Positions 35,756 to 43,150 of a DNA stretch of 64,000 bases are shown here, one piece after another. The first letter of the stretch is position 1, and every line of letters begins with the position of its first letter. Where the stretch lies: contig NZ_FNQV01000007.1 of NCBI RefSeq assembly GCF_900107735.1, positions 62,001 to 126,000 of the forward strand, given 5' to 3'. The DNA is from Bowdeniella nasicola (GTDB lineage Bacteria > Actinomycetota > Actinomycetes > Actinomycetales > Actinomycetaceae). The position numbers were made by a program, and so were the translations under genes. Below the pieces are notes generated by a model, which made no database searches, was not told where the DNA came from, and was given only the letters and a program-made list of their open reading frames with translations.

Positions 35756-37672
35756 GTGAATGAGGATCCCACACGCGAAGCCGAGAGCGAGCACAGCCAC
35801 TCCTCCTATGACGAAATTGGTGTGGCCGTCGGCGACGGTAAGCCAGTGCCAAGCAAATCCCAAGTGGCGAGCACTGCGATGGCGACCGCGACGCACATCG
35901 CGCTCGATAAGCTCTCCACCGTTCGCGCGCGGGAGGCCTTCCTGCGAGATCGGCTCCGCCTGCCGCATCCCACGCCCACTCCCCCGATGCTGTGGTTCGG
36001 GCTCGCCGTCGTCACCATATTTGCCGCCGTTGCGCGGCTCTGGCGGCTCGGGCACCCGACGTCGCTCGTCTTCGATGAAACTTATTACGTCAAGGACGCC
36101 TACTCGCTGCTGCATCAGGGTTATGCGGGCACGTGGAACGAGAATCCGAACGACGCGTTTGCCGCCGGAGATACCTCCTACCTGCAAGAAAAGGCTGCCT
36201 TCGTCGTCCATCCCGACGTCGGCAAATGGCTGATTGCGATCGGGATCCGGCTCTTTGGGGTGGACTCCTCCTTCGGGTGGCGCATCACCGTCGCGATTGC
36301 CGGCATTATCTCGGTGTGGCTCATCGGGCGGATTGCGGCCCGGTTGTTCCGCTCGACGACGGTGGCGATCACCGCCGCGGCGCTGCTCGCCATGGATGGC
36401 ATTCACATCGTCGAGACGCGCATCGCGCTGCTCGACGGCTTCCTCATGCTCTTTGCGCTCTTCGGGTTCTGGGCGCTGCTGCGCGATCGCGATGATTCGC
36501 GGGCGCGGCTCGCCAGGCGGATCGCCGAGGAACCCTCGCGGCTCAATGACCCGTGGGGTCCGGCGCTGTGGTGGCGGCCGTGGCTCGTCGTCGCCGGCGT
36601 GTTCCTCGGACTCGCGACGGGCGTGAAATGGTCCGGGCTGTACATGCTTGCGGCCGCGGGCCTGGCGGCGCTCGCGTGGGATATCGCGGCGCGGCGGGCC
36701 GTCGGGGCGCGATTGTGGATCGGCGCCGGTGTGTTTCGCGGCGGGCTACCGGCCTTCGTCAACCTCGTGCCGGTTGCGGGGCTCGTGTATCTCGCGTCGT
36801 GGTTTTCCTGGTTTGCCTCCTCGTCGGGCTACTACCGGACGTGGGCACAGGGGCTGCGCGATGGCGGCAATGACGTGCCGCGCGGCTGGCTACCGGATGT
36901 GCTGAACAACCTGTGGGAGTACCACGCGGCGATGTACCGCTTCCACGTCTCGCTGCACTCCGATCACACCTATCAGTCCAACCCGTTCGGGTGGCTGATC
37001 CAGCTGCGGCCGACGTCATTTTTCTGGGAGACGAGCCCGGGGGCTAATTGCGGGCTGAGCTCGGGCGAGTGCGCGCAGGCGATTACGGCACTCGGCAACC
37101 CCGCGATTTGGTGGCCGGCCGCGCTCGGGTTGCTCGTGGTGTTGTGGGCCGCGATCGCGCGTCGGGATTGGCGAGCGTGGGCGATTCTCGTCGGGTATTT
37201 CGGGCTGTACGTGCCGTGGTTGATCTTCTCCGATCGCACGATCTTCACCTTCTACACGATCGCCTTCGTGCCGTTCGTGTGCCTCACGTGGGTCTTCGCG
37301 CTCGGCTATCTCACCGGGCACGTGCGACATTTGCCGCCGCTGCCCTATGCGCGCGAGGACGGCACGATCGTGCAGCCGTGGGCGCCCGGCGTCATCACGC
37401 CGAGCTACGCGATTCCCGAGCTCGCGGGCCCCGTCGTGCTGGAGGAGATCGAGCGCGAGGAGGCCGCCGAAATCGATGGGATCGCGCCCGGTGAGCGGCC
37501 CTATGACGAGCCGCTGCCACGGCGATTGACGCGCTCGGCCCGAATCACCTGGGGCGTTGCCGTCGGCATCGTCGGCCTCGTGTTCGTCTTCTTCTACCCC
37601 ATCTGGACGGCGATGGAAGTGCCGAAGTGGTTCTGGCGCGCGCACATGTGGCTCGGCTCGATGTGGATCTAG
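35756..37672 (+). CDS. pmt: Protein O-mannosyltransferase
   Basis: GT39 membrane enzyme of 638 residues that moves mannose from polyprenyl-phosphate-mannose to Ser/Thr of exported proteins. The first cytoplasmic ~75 residues lead to TM1 (MLWFGLAVVTIFAAVARLW), then the catalytic loop LVFDETYYVKDAYSLL with the Asp-Glu pair, about ten further helices, and a long extracytoplasmic loop (DVLNNLWEYHAAMYRFH, FFWETSPGANCG). GTG 35756 is chosen because of the TAGACT box. It is the Rv1002c equivalent. Several lipoproteins in this window have Ser/Thr/Pro linkers that would be plausible substrates; that is inference. Confidence 0.94.
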   Translation: MNEDPTREAESEHSHSSYDEIGVAVGDGKPVPSKSQVASTAMATATHIALDKLSTVRAREAFLRDRLRLPHPTPTPPMLWFGLAVVTIFAAVARLWRLGHPTSLVFDETYYVKDAYSLLHQGYAGTWNENPNDAFAAGDTSYLQEKAAFVVHPDVGKWLIAIGIRLFGVDSSFGWRITVAIAGIISVWLIGRIAARLFRSTTVAITAAALLAMDGIHIVETRIALLDGFLMLFALFGFWALLRDRDDSRARLARRIAEEPSRLNDPWGPALWWRPWLVVAGVFLGLATGVKWSGLYMLAAAGLAALAWDIAARRAVGARLWIGAGVFRGGLPAFVNLVPVAGLVYLASWFSWFASSSGYYRTWAQGLRDGGNDVPRGWLPDVLNNLWEYHAAMYRFHVSLHSDHTYQSNPFGWLIQLRPTSFFWETSPGANCGLSSGECAQAITALGNPAIWWPAALGLLVVLWAAIARRDWRAWAILVGYFGLYVPWLIFSDRTIFTFYTIAFVPFVCLTWVFALGYLTGHVRHLPPLPYAREDGTIVQPWAPGVITPSYAIPELAGPVVLEEIEREEAAEIDGIAPGERPYDEPLPRRLTRSARITWGVAVGIVGLVFVFFYPIWTAMEVPKWFWRAHMWLGSMWI

Positions 37673-37699
37673 CCGCTGTGGCAGGGGCGGGCTGGCGAC

Positions 37700-38968
37700 C
37701 TAACTGAGCTCGGAGCGGCGGCGGACGAGCTGAGCCGCGACGATGTGCGCGACAATGACGGCGAGGAGCGCGCCCGTGACGGTGACGGCATAGGCGGGCG
37801 TGTAGCCGCCGATGACCTCGCCGTTGATGGTGGCGGTGCGCCCCCAGTCGGCGAGGCGGCCGGCCGTCGAAGATCCGACGGCATAGCCCAGTCCCGTCAC
37901 TGAGGCGAGCATCGTCATGACGACGCCGAGGCGCGTCGGGGGCGTGACCGTTTCGACGACCGAGAAGTTCGTGATCATGAGCGGGGCGATGCCAAAGCCC
38001 ATGATGGCTAGGACGAGCGTCAGCCAGCCGAGCGAGTGGACGAATAGCAGCGGGATCGACAGCACGAGCAGCGAGATGGAAAACACGCGGACTCGGCGGT
38101 CGAAGGTATAGGTGGCGGGGATCGCCGCGATTGTGATGCCGGCGACGACGGAACCGATGCCGAGCACGCCGTGCAGCAGCCCGGCCATGCCGTCCTGTCC
38201 GGCGGCGCGCGCGAGGACCGTCGTGCCGGTTTGGACCGATCCAAACATTGTGCCGACGAGGAATTGGCTCGCCATCATGAGGGCGGCAATCGTCGTGATG
38301 GCGCTGCCGATGCGCAGGGCGTGCGTGCGCGAGCCGGCCACGAGGCGTGAGGTCGGGTGCAGCCCGAACCAGGTGCCGAAGACGATGACGAGGACGGCGG
38401 CCGTCGTGACGGCGAACTGCGCGTTGATGATGGCGGTGAGGATGCCGACCGTCGCGGGGCCAAGGACGAAGCTCGCTTCGTCTCCGGCGCCCTCCCAGGA
38501 GAACGCGGTGTTGAGGCGCTCGCGGTTGGGGCCGGACTCGTCGGAGACGAGTTCGCGCCAGCGGATGCGCGCGAGGGTGCCGATCTGGGGCAGGAAGAAG
38601 CCGGCGGCCGCGGCGGCGAGCGCGAGGATCGGCCAGGAAAGGCTCGCGTTCGTGAGGAACACGAGGGCGAGCAGGCCGAGGCCGGAGACGATCGACTGGA
38701 CGATGACGACGGGCTTTTGGCCGATGCGGTCGGTCAGGCCGCCAGCGATCGGGGAGCCGATGGCGTTAGCGACGGCGAGGGCGCCGGCACACGTGCCGCC
38801 GGCGGTGTAGGAATCTGTGGCCGCGGTGACCATGAGCAGCGTCCCCATTTGTGCCATGGCGAGCGGGACGCGACCAATGAAGGCGACGACAATAAACACC
38901 CACCCGGATAGGGCGAACAGATCACGGTAGGCCGCGGCCAGCGAGCGAGCCTGGGCACGCGCTGACAT
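37700..38968 (-). CDS. MFS transporter
   Basis: Twelve-helix transporter of 422 residues. ATG 38968 has GGAGG eight bases upstream; an in-frame ATG 18 codons earlier has none. Visible MFS features are the loop after TM2, NAIGSPIAGGLTDRIGQKPVVIV (motif A-like), and AAGFFLPQIGTLARIRWRELV. The middle loop FSWEGAGDEASFVLGPA resembles drug-efflux and sugar-efflux members. Substrate unknown. It converges with pmt and diverges from the first structured RNA copy. Confidence 0.88.
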   Translation of the reverse strand: MSARAQARSLAAAYRDLFALSGWVFIVVAFIGRVPLAMAQMGTLLMVTAATDSYTAGGTCAGALAVANAIGSPIAGGLTDRIGQKPVVIVQSIVSGLGLLALVFLTNASLSWPILALAAAAAGFFLPQIGTLARIRWRELVSDESGPNRERLNTAFSWEGAGDEASFVLGPATVGILTAIINAQFAVTTAAVLVIVFGTWFGLHPTSRLVAGSRTHALRIGSAITTIAALMMASQFLVGTMFGSVQTGTTVLARAAGQDGMAGLLHGVLGIGSVVAGITIAAIPATYTFDRRVRVFSISLLVLSIPLLFVHSLGWLTLVLAIMGFGIAPLMITNFSVVETVTPPTRLGVVMTMLASVTGLGYAVGSSTAGRLADWGRTATINGEVIGGYTPAYAVTVTGALLAVIVAHIVAAQLVRRRSELS

Positions 38969-39092
38969 AGCGGAGACCTCCAACGTGGTGAGTGCGGGCA
39001 ACGGCCCGCAAGAGCCGTCCAATCATGCCGCGCGGGCGCGCCCGGATGCAAGCGGATGTGAGGAACAAACTGCCAGGTGGCTCCCCTGGCGC

Positions 39093-39131
39093 TTTCAGGT
39101 TCCTTTCAGGTAGGCCCGTCATTGTTATAGA
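39093..39131 (+). promoter_or_regulatory. Phased TTTCAGG direct repeat and -10 of RNA copy A
   Basis: TTTCAGG at 39093-39099 and 39104-39110 (11-bp period), then exactly 15 bases to TATAGA (39126-39131). The same layout precedes the other two copies. An 11-bp phased direct repeat overlapping -35 is the class of site bound by OmpR/PhoB-type response regulators; which regulator binds is unknown. Confidence 0.6.
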
Positions 39132-39137
39132 CATCAG

Positions 39138-39287
39138 GCCAGATGAGACATGGCATTGGCCTGAATCGCATGGATAGGCCGTCTGACTGAGGGGAAAGAC
39201 GACCGGGACGCGATTCCGCTTCACTCCGCGGATCCCGTCCAGACTGGTGAATGACGCCCCGACCTGCCTCCCTGGGTCGGGGCGTCA
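39138..39287 (+). ncRNA. Structured small RNA, copy A
   Basis: About 150 nt. A core of 39 bases (39166-39204) is identical in three loci of this window. Hairpin 1: 39177-39184 with 39197-39204 (one C-A mismatch), loop GACTGAGGGGAA. Hairpin 2: GGACG 39206-39210 with CGTCC 39236-39240 and TCCGC 39215-39219 with GCGGA 39228-39232, loop containing TTCACTC. The 3' end is a 13-bp hairpin (39252-39264 with 39275-39287). The stems change in sequence between copies while keeping pairing. It lies alone in a 404-base gap, 85 bases before a gene with its own leaderless promoter. The 5' end is an estimate from the -10 box. Confidence 0.65.
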
Positions 39288-39372
39288 GCCATGTTCGGCG
39301 ATCGCTGCGGCGCGGCGCGGATCCCGCCGCGGGTGCGCTGCACGCTGGGGCCGGCAGCTCTAGACTTCAGAT

Positions 39373-40569
39373 ATGGCTTATGAACTATCGGAGCTCGTCA
39401 ATCGCGCGGCGTTCATGTCCACCGAGGCGCAGATCGTCTTGGAGGATCTCGTCGAGGATCTGCCGTGGCAGGCAGAGCTCGGCTCGGACAATCCGAGCCT
39501 GACGTGGGGCGAGGGCGATGATGCCATCGTGACGCGTCCCTCCCTGCTCGGCACGGTTGCTGTCCAGGAGATGACGTGGCACTGGGCGTGGGACAACATC
39601 AACGGGTTTCCTGCGGCCGTCGTGCGGCGGGCCGAAGAAGTTAAGGCGCGCGCGGATGGCACGCACGCGCTGACCGAGGTCGAACTGCCGATTGAGGCCA
39701 ACCGGAACTTGCCGCTGGAGCTGACGCTCGCGGCGAAGGCCCTGACGGGCGTGTGGACGCACTATGCAGCCTCAGCGGGCCCCGGCACGGACGTGTGGTT
39801 CCTGCTGGAAAGCCCGAAGCTGGAGCTCGGTGAGCCCTCGGTGGCGTGCATCGGGCGAGTGATCGCGCAGGCGCTGATGTCGATCACGGTCTCCGATCAT
39901 CGGGCGGCCCTGCTGGAGTACGCCAAGCTGCGCGGGATCTCGCACCGCGAGGGCGAAGATACCGTGACGCTGCTGGCGGCCGATGGTAGCGCGACCGTCG
40001 TGTTTTCTGCGGGGCGGATCGTCAACATTGAAGCGACGAGCCGCACCGACGACGAGGCGGAGCCGGCACGCGAGGTGCCGCCGATGGCGAGCGCCGTCGA
40101 CGACGCACCCGCGGTTTCCGAACCTGTCGCGCCGCATGTTCCCGCTGAGACGGAGGTACCTGCCGAGACGGAGGGGCCTGTCGAGCCGAAGAGGCCCGTC
40201 GAGGCGAGCGAGGATCGCGCGGCGGAGGTCTCCGGACTGGAGGTCGCGCCCGAGGAGCAGGTGGCTGAGGAGCGTAAGAACGTGGAGGTCGTCGGAGCCG
40301 AGGTCTTTGAGGAGGATGCCGAGGTTGCCGAGTCGGCGGCGCCGGCGGATTCCTCGCTCGAGCGTTGCCCGGAGGAGGAACGAGTGGCCGAGGCGCAATC
40401 GCACGCCGCGCGCGAGGCAGACCGCCAGGACGTCGAAGAGCCTGCCGAGCGCCTGGCGCCCGAAGCGCCCGTGCGCGAGGAGCCGGTCCGCGAGGATCGG
40501 GTGCGCGAAGAGGAGGACAAGCCCGAAAAGAAGAAGGGCTTCTTCTCCCGCCTCTTTGGTGGTCGCTAG
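39373..40569 (+). CDS. DUF6882-like protein with acidic tail
   Basis: Cytoplasmic protein of 398 residues. The N-terminal ~210 residues form an alpha/beta domain with VQEMTWHWAWDNINGFPA and IGRVIAQALMSITVSDHRAALLEYAKLRG, which I associate with DUF6882-type proteins of unknown function. The remaining ~180 residues are acidic, Glu/Ala/Val/Pro-rich and repetitive (VPAETEVPAETEGPVEPKRP), ending in a basic-aromatic tip, KKKGFFSRLFGGR, that could bind membrane or a partner. ATG 39373 has TAGACT (39361-39366) six bases upstream and no ribosome site, so it is leaderless. A strong terminator follows. Confidence 0.78.
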   Translation: MAYELSELVNRAAFMSTEAQIVLEDLVEDLPWQAELGSDNPSLTWGEGDDAIVTRPSLLGTVAVQEMTWHWAWDNINGFPAAVVRRAEEVKARADGTHALTEVELPIEANRNLPLELTLAAKALTGVWTHYAASAGPGTDVWFLLESPKLELGEPSVACIGRVIAQALMSITVSDHRAALLEYAKLRGISHREGEDTVTLLAADGSATVVFSAGRIVNIEATSRTDDEAEPAREVPPMASAVDDAPAVSEPVAPHVPAETEVPAETEGPVEPKRPVEASEDRAAEVSGLEVAPEEQVAEERKNVEVVGAEVFEEDAEVAESAAPADSSLERCPEEERVAEAQSHAAREADRQDVEEPAERLAPEAPVREEPVREDRVREEEDKPEKKKGFFSRLFGGR

Positions 40570-40594
40570 GGAGTAACTGCTGCCAGGAGACACG

Positions 40595-40625
40595 ACAGCG
40601 CGCCGGGATTTTCCCGGCGCGCTGT
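40595..40625. terminator. 14-bp hairpin between convergent genes
   Basis: ACAGCGCGCCGGGA (40595-40608) pairs with TCCCGGCGCGCTGT (40612-40625), loop TTT. It lies between the plus-strand DUF6882-like gene and the minus-strand small gene, so it can serve both. Confidence 0.85.
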
Positions 40626-40643
40626 TGTCGTCTTCAGCGAGGA

Positions 40644-40796
40644 TTAGCCGCGGAAGATGCGGGCGGCCGCCTGCCGTGCACGATCCTTCGTGCGCTTCGT
40701 CTTCAGCGAAGACGGAGCCTCGCGAGTCGCGCTGTAGGCGGGGTGGCCCGTCGGCTTCAATGTGTTGAACAGGAATTCGTTCACTTTCTTGATCAC
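40644..40796 (-). CDS. Small basic protein, 50 residues
   Basis: Short frame with an excellent AAGGAGG site six bases before GTG 40796, a promoter upstream and a shared terminator downstream, so very likely a real gene. The protein begins MIKKVNEFLFNTLKPTGHP, has a Ser/Ala/Thr middle and a basic helix (LKTKRTKDRARQAAARIFRG) at its C terminus, with 13 Lys/Arg in 50 residues. I do not recognise a family; the composition would suit nucleic-acid or ribosome binding. Its promoter contains a 20-bp palindrome, so it is probably controlled by a repressor. Confidence 0.72.
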   Translation of the reverse strand: MIKKVNEFLFNTLKPTGHPAYSATREAPSSLKTKRTKDRARQAAARIFRG

Positions 40797-40836
40797 GTGT
40801 GCCCTCCTTACAGCCTGTGGTCGAACTTTGTGCCGT

Positions 40837-40867
40837 ATATCTTAACATCAAGATATTGCCGCATCAA
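40837..40867 (-). promoter_or_regulatory. Promoter with embedded 20-bp operator
   Basis: Minus strand: TTGATG (40862-40867), 17-base spacer, TAAGAT (40839-40844), giving a leader of about 36 bases. ATATCTTAACATCAAGATAT (40837-40856) is an inverted repeat of ATATCTT/AAGATAT with a 6-base centre that covers the -10 and most of the spacer. It shares the TCTTGAT half-site with the palindrome before the MarR gene at 20503. Confidence 0.6.
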
Positions 40868-40947
40868 TGACTGGCGGCGGCATGTCGTACGTTGGGCGCG
40901 CGCATCGCGCCGCGCGCTGTCATGCTGGCGTCTATGGAGCAACGCGC

Positions 40948-41904
40948 ATGACGGTTCGACGGGTTGAGCAGGGCTCAGGCGGCTTCACGCGCCGTCGCGC
41001 CGGCAAGGGATTCACCTATTGGGGCGCCAACGGCAAGCGCGTGACCAACGACAAGCAGCTGCAGCGGATCAAAGACCTCGTCATTCCCCCGGCCTGGGAC
41101 GACGTGTGGATTGCCGCGAGCGCCGATGACCATATCCAGGCGACCGGTGTCGACGATGCGGGCCGGCTCCAATACATCTACCACCCCGAGTGGCGCGCCC
41201 AGCAAGACGATGAAAAGTTCATCCGATCCCTCGCCTTCGCCGAGGCACTGCCCTCGGTGCGACGCCGCGTGACGAAGGATTTGAAAGGCAGCGATGAGCG
41301 TGCCCGGGCGCTCGCTGCGGCCGTGCGGATGATCGACACGATGGGGCTGCGAGTCGGCGGCAGCCAGTACGCGAAAGAGAATGAGTCCTTTGGCGCCTCG
41401 ACCTTGCAGCGCCGCCACGTCGAGGTGACCAAGTCGATCGTGCATCTGACGTTTCGGGGTAAGTCGGGCGGCGAGTGGGATGTGCGGGTGAAGGATGCGG
41501 CCCTCGCGGAGTTCTTTGACTCGCGGCCCAAGACTCCGCGCTCGGCTCTGGCGGTGTGTTGGCCGGAGCAGCAGGGCCGGCGCCGGACCTGGCACGGGGT
41601 GAGCGCGGCGGACATCAACGCCTATTTGGCGGAGGCCTCGGGCGGGCATTTCACGGCGAAGGATTTTCGCACCTGGCAGGGCACCGTCGTCGCGGCGCAG
41701 GCCCTGTCGCGCGCGGCCAAGGCCGGCGATACCTCCCCCGAGGCCGTGACGGCGGCGATCAAGACGACGGCCGAGTGGCTGCACAATACGCCGGCGATCG
41801 CGCGCGATTCCTATATCAACCCGCGGGTGATCGAGCTGTTCGAAAAGGGCACGGTCATCTCCGGTAAGGCGACGGACGCGAAGGTGCGTGCGCTGCTGAC
41901 CTAG
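40948..41904 (+). CDS. DNA topoisomerase IB
   Basis: Eukaryote/poxvirus-type topoisomerase of 318 residues that relaxes supercoils through a 3'-phosphotyrosine bond. N-terminal domain with FTYWGANGKRVTNDKQLQRIKDL and VIPPAWDDVWI; catalytic domain with RVGGSQYAKENESFG, LTFRGKSGGEWDV (Lys), FRTWQGTV and the active-site tyrosine in ARDSYINPRVIELF. ATG 40948 is taken because it directly precedes the conserved region and has GGAGC eight bases upstream; the in-frame extension to 40867 runs through the promoter of the divergent small gene. It converges on the EamA gene with overlapping stops (CTAG). Confidence 0.93.
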   Translation: MTVRRVEQGSGGFTRRRAGKGFTYWGANGKRVTNDKQLQRIKDLVIPPAWDDVWIAASADDHIQATGVDDAGRLQYIYHPEWRAQQDDEKFIRSLAFAEALPSVRRRVTKDLKGSDERARALAAAVRMIDTMGLRVGGSQYAKENESFGASTLQRRHVEVTKSIVHLTFRGKSGGEWDVRVKDAALAEFFDSRPKTPRSALAVCWPEQQGRRRTWHGVSAADINAYLAEASGGHFTAKDFRTWQGTVVAAQALSRAAKAGDTSPEAVTAAIKTTAEWLHNTPAIARDSYINPRVIELFEKGTVISGKATDAKVRALLT

Positions 41905-42809
41905 GCTTCGTCGCTCTCCGGCCACGCGATGGGCGTGGGCGACACATCGCGGGCGGCGAAGCGCTGCGAGCCGATTCCGGCGGCGACGACGAGCACGATG
42001 CCAAGGACCTGGATGGGCAGCGGCACTTGGGCTAAGACGATCGCGCCGATGATGATGCTCATGGCGGGCTCGAGCGCCATGAGCGTTCCGAAGGCTGCGG
42101 GGGCCATGGCGCGCAGCGCGACGATTTCGAACGCGAGCGGGATGACCGGCATGAGGAGTGCGAGCCCGAGCGCCGTCGCGATGACCGGAACCGACAGGTG
42201 AGGGATCGCCTCGGGTAGCCCGATCGGTGCGTAGGCGATGGCCGCAATGGGGATCGTGTAGGCGAGGGCGCTGATGCCGGAGAAGCGGTCGCCGGCGCGC
42301 TGGGTGAGGATGATGTAAAATGCCCACGCGGTGCCCGAGCCGAGGGCAAACAGGATGCCGATGAGGTCGACGTCGCCGATCCAGGGCCGGGTCAGCAGCA
42401 CGACGCCGATCATGGCGAGGGCGGGATAGGCAAGGGCGCGCCGCGATGTGCTCGTGACGGCGGCAAGGACGAGCGGGCCGAGGAATTCCAGGGCGACGGC
42501 GGTGCCGAGCGGGATGCGCTGGATCGCGACGAAAAAGAGGAAGGTCAGCGAGCCCGTCGTGACGCCGAGGGCGGTGACGAGGCCGGCGTCGCGAAGGGTG
42601 AGGCCGCGGATCTTCGGGCGAGCGATGAGCAGGATGAGGACGGCCCCGGCGGCGACGCGCAGCCAGGCGGCGCCGCGCGGACCGACGTCCTCGATCAATC
42701 CGACGGCGAAGGCGCCCGAGAGTTGGACGGAGAGCATCGCGAGGACAGCAAGGAGCCAGGGCGGCACTGCGGCTGCCCTGGCTCGCTGCTTTTCGCGCCA
42801 AAGACTCAC
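41901..42809 (-). CDS. EamA/RhtA-type permease
   Basis: Drug/metabolite-transporter superfamily protein of 302 residues with ten hydrophobic segments in two EamA repeats (first about 20-145, with VALEFLGPLVLAAVTS; second about 155-285, with FGTLMALEPAMSIIIGAIVLAQ). RhtA-like members export threonine/homoserine or other metabolites; the substrate is not evident. Start GTG 42809 is leaderless-type with TAGCCT six bases upstream and TTGCTC 16 bases further. Confidence 0.88.
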   Translation of the reverse strand: MSLWREKQRARAAAVPPWLLAVLAMLSVQLSGAFAVGLIEDVGPRGAAWLRVAAGAVLILLIARPKIRGLTLRDAGLVTALGVTTGSLTFLFFVAIQRIPLGTAVALEFLGPLVLAAVTSTSRRALAYPALAMIGVVLLTRPWIGDVDLIGILFALGSGTAWAFYIILTQRAGDRFSGISALAYTIPIAAIAYAPIGLPEAIPHLSVPVIATALGLALLMPVIPLAFEIVALRAMAPAAFGTLMALEPAMSIIIGAIVLAQVPLPIQVLGIVLVVAAGIGSQRFAARDVSPTPIAWPESDEA

Positions 42810-42815
42810 GTTGCA

Positions 42816-42843
42816 AGGCTATGCCCGCGCGCGAGTGGAGCAA
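42816..42843 (-). promoter_or_regulatory. Leaderless promoter of the EamA gene
   Basis: Minus strand: TTGCTC (42838-42843), 16-base spacer, TAGCCT (42816-42821), six bases before GTG 42809. It lies downstream of RNA copy B, so copy B is not needed as the leader of this gene. Confidence 0.5.
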
Positions 42844-42900
42844 AAAAGTTCATAGCGGGCGGCCGTATGAATCGCCCCACCCCACAGCGCGGACATGGGC

Positions 42901-43051
42901 GAGCGCCCCGACCCAGGGAGGAGGATCGGGGCGCTCTCACCAGTTAAGGACGGATCCCCGGAGTGGAGTGGGATCTCGTCCTGGTCGTCTTTCCCCTCAG
43001 TCAGACGGCCTATCCATGCGAGAGAGGCGATGCCATGTCATCATCGGCTCC
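42901..43051 (-). ncRNA. Structured small RNA, copy B
   Basis: Minus-strand copy occupying most of a 341-base gap that holds no protein gene. The identical core is at 42983-43021 and hairpin 1 at 42983-43010. Hairpin 2 keeps its fold with changed bases: AGGACG pairs with CGTCCT and ATCCC with GGGAT. The terminal hairpin pairs GAGCGCCCCGA (42901-42911) with TCGGGGCGCTC (42926-42936). Its CAC-TCC loop motif is CCACTCC and not TTCACTCC. 5' end estimated from the -10 region. Confidence 0.65.
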
Positions 43052-43057
43052 CTCATG

Positions 43058-43096
43058 TCTTCGAGTATGGGGCGCGGACCTGAAAGAAGCCTGAGA
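43058..43096 (-). promoter_or_regulatory. Phased direct repeat and -10 of RNA copy B
   Basis: Minus strand: TCTCAGG (43090-43096) and TTTCAGG (43079-43085), 11-bp period, 15 bases, then CGAAGA (43058-43063). The -10 is the poorest of the three copies, so this promoter would depend most on an activator. Confidence 0.5.
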
Positions 43097-43150
43097 CGCG
43101 CGCTAGAAGTCGCTGTGATGAGGCGATGCGCGGCGGGTAGCCTCATTGGT

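Noticed and set aside
39138-39372. RNA copy A as a riboswitch leader for the DUF6882-like gene
   Set aside because: The gene has its own leaderless -10 box after the RNA terminator. Copy C has no downstream gene on its strand, so a cis-leader role does not fit all copies.
42821-43150. Upstream extension of the AlaX-like gene
   Set aside because: It crosses RNA copy B and its promoter. The leaderless -10 and family length support ATG 43151.
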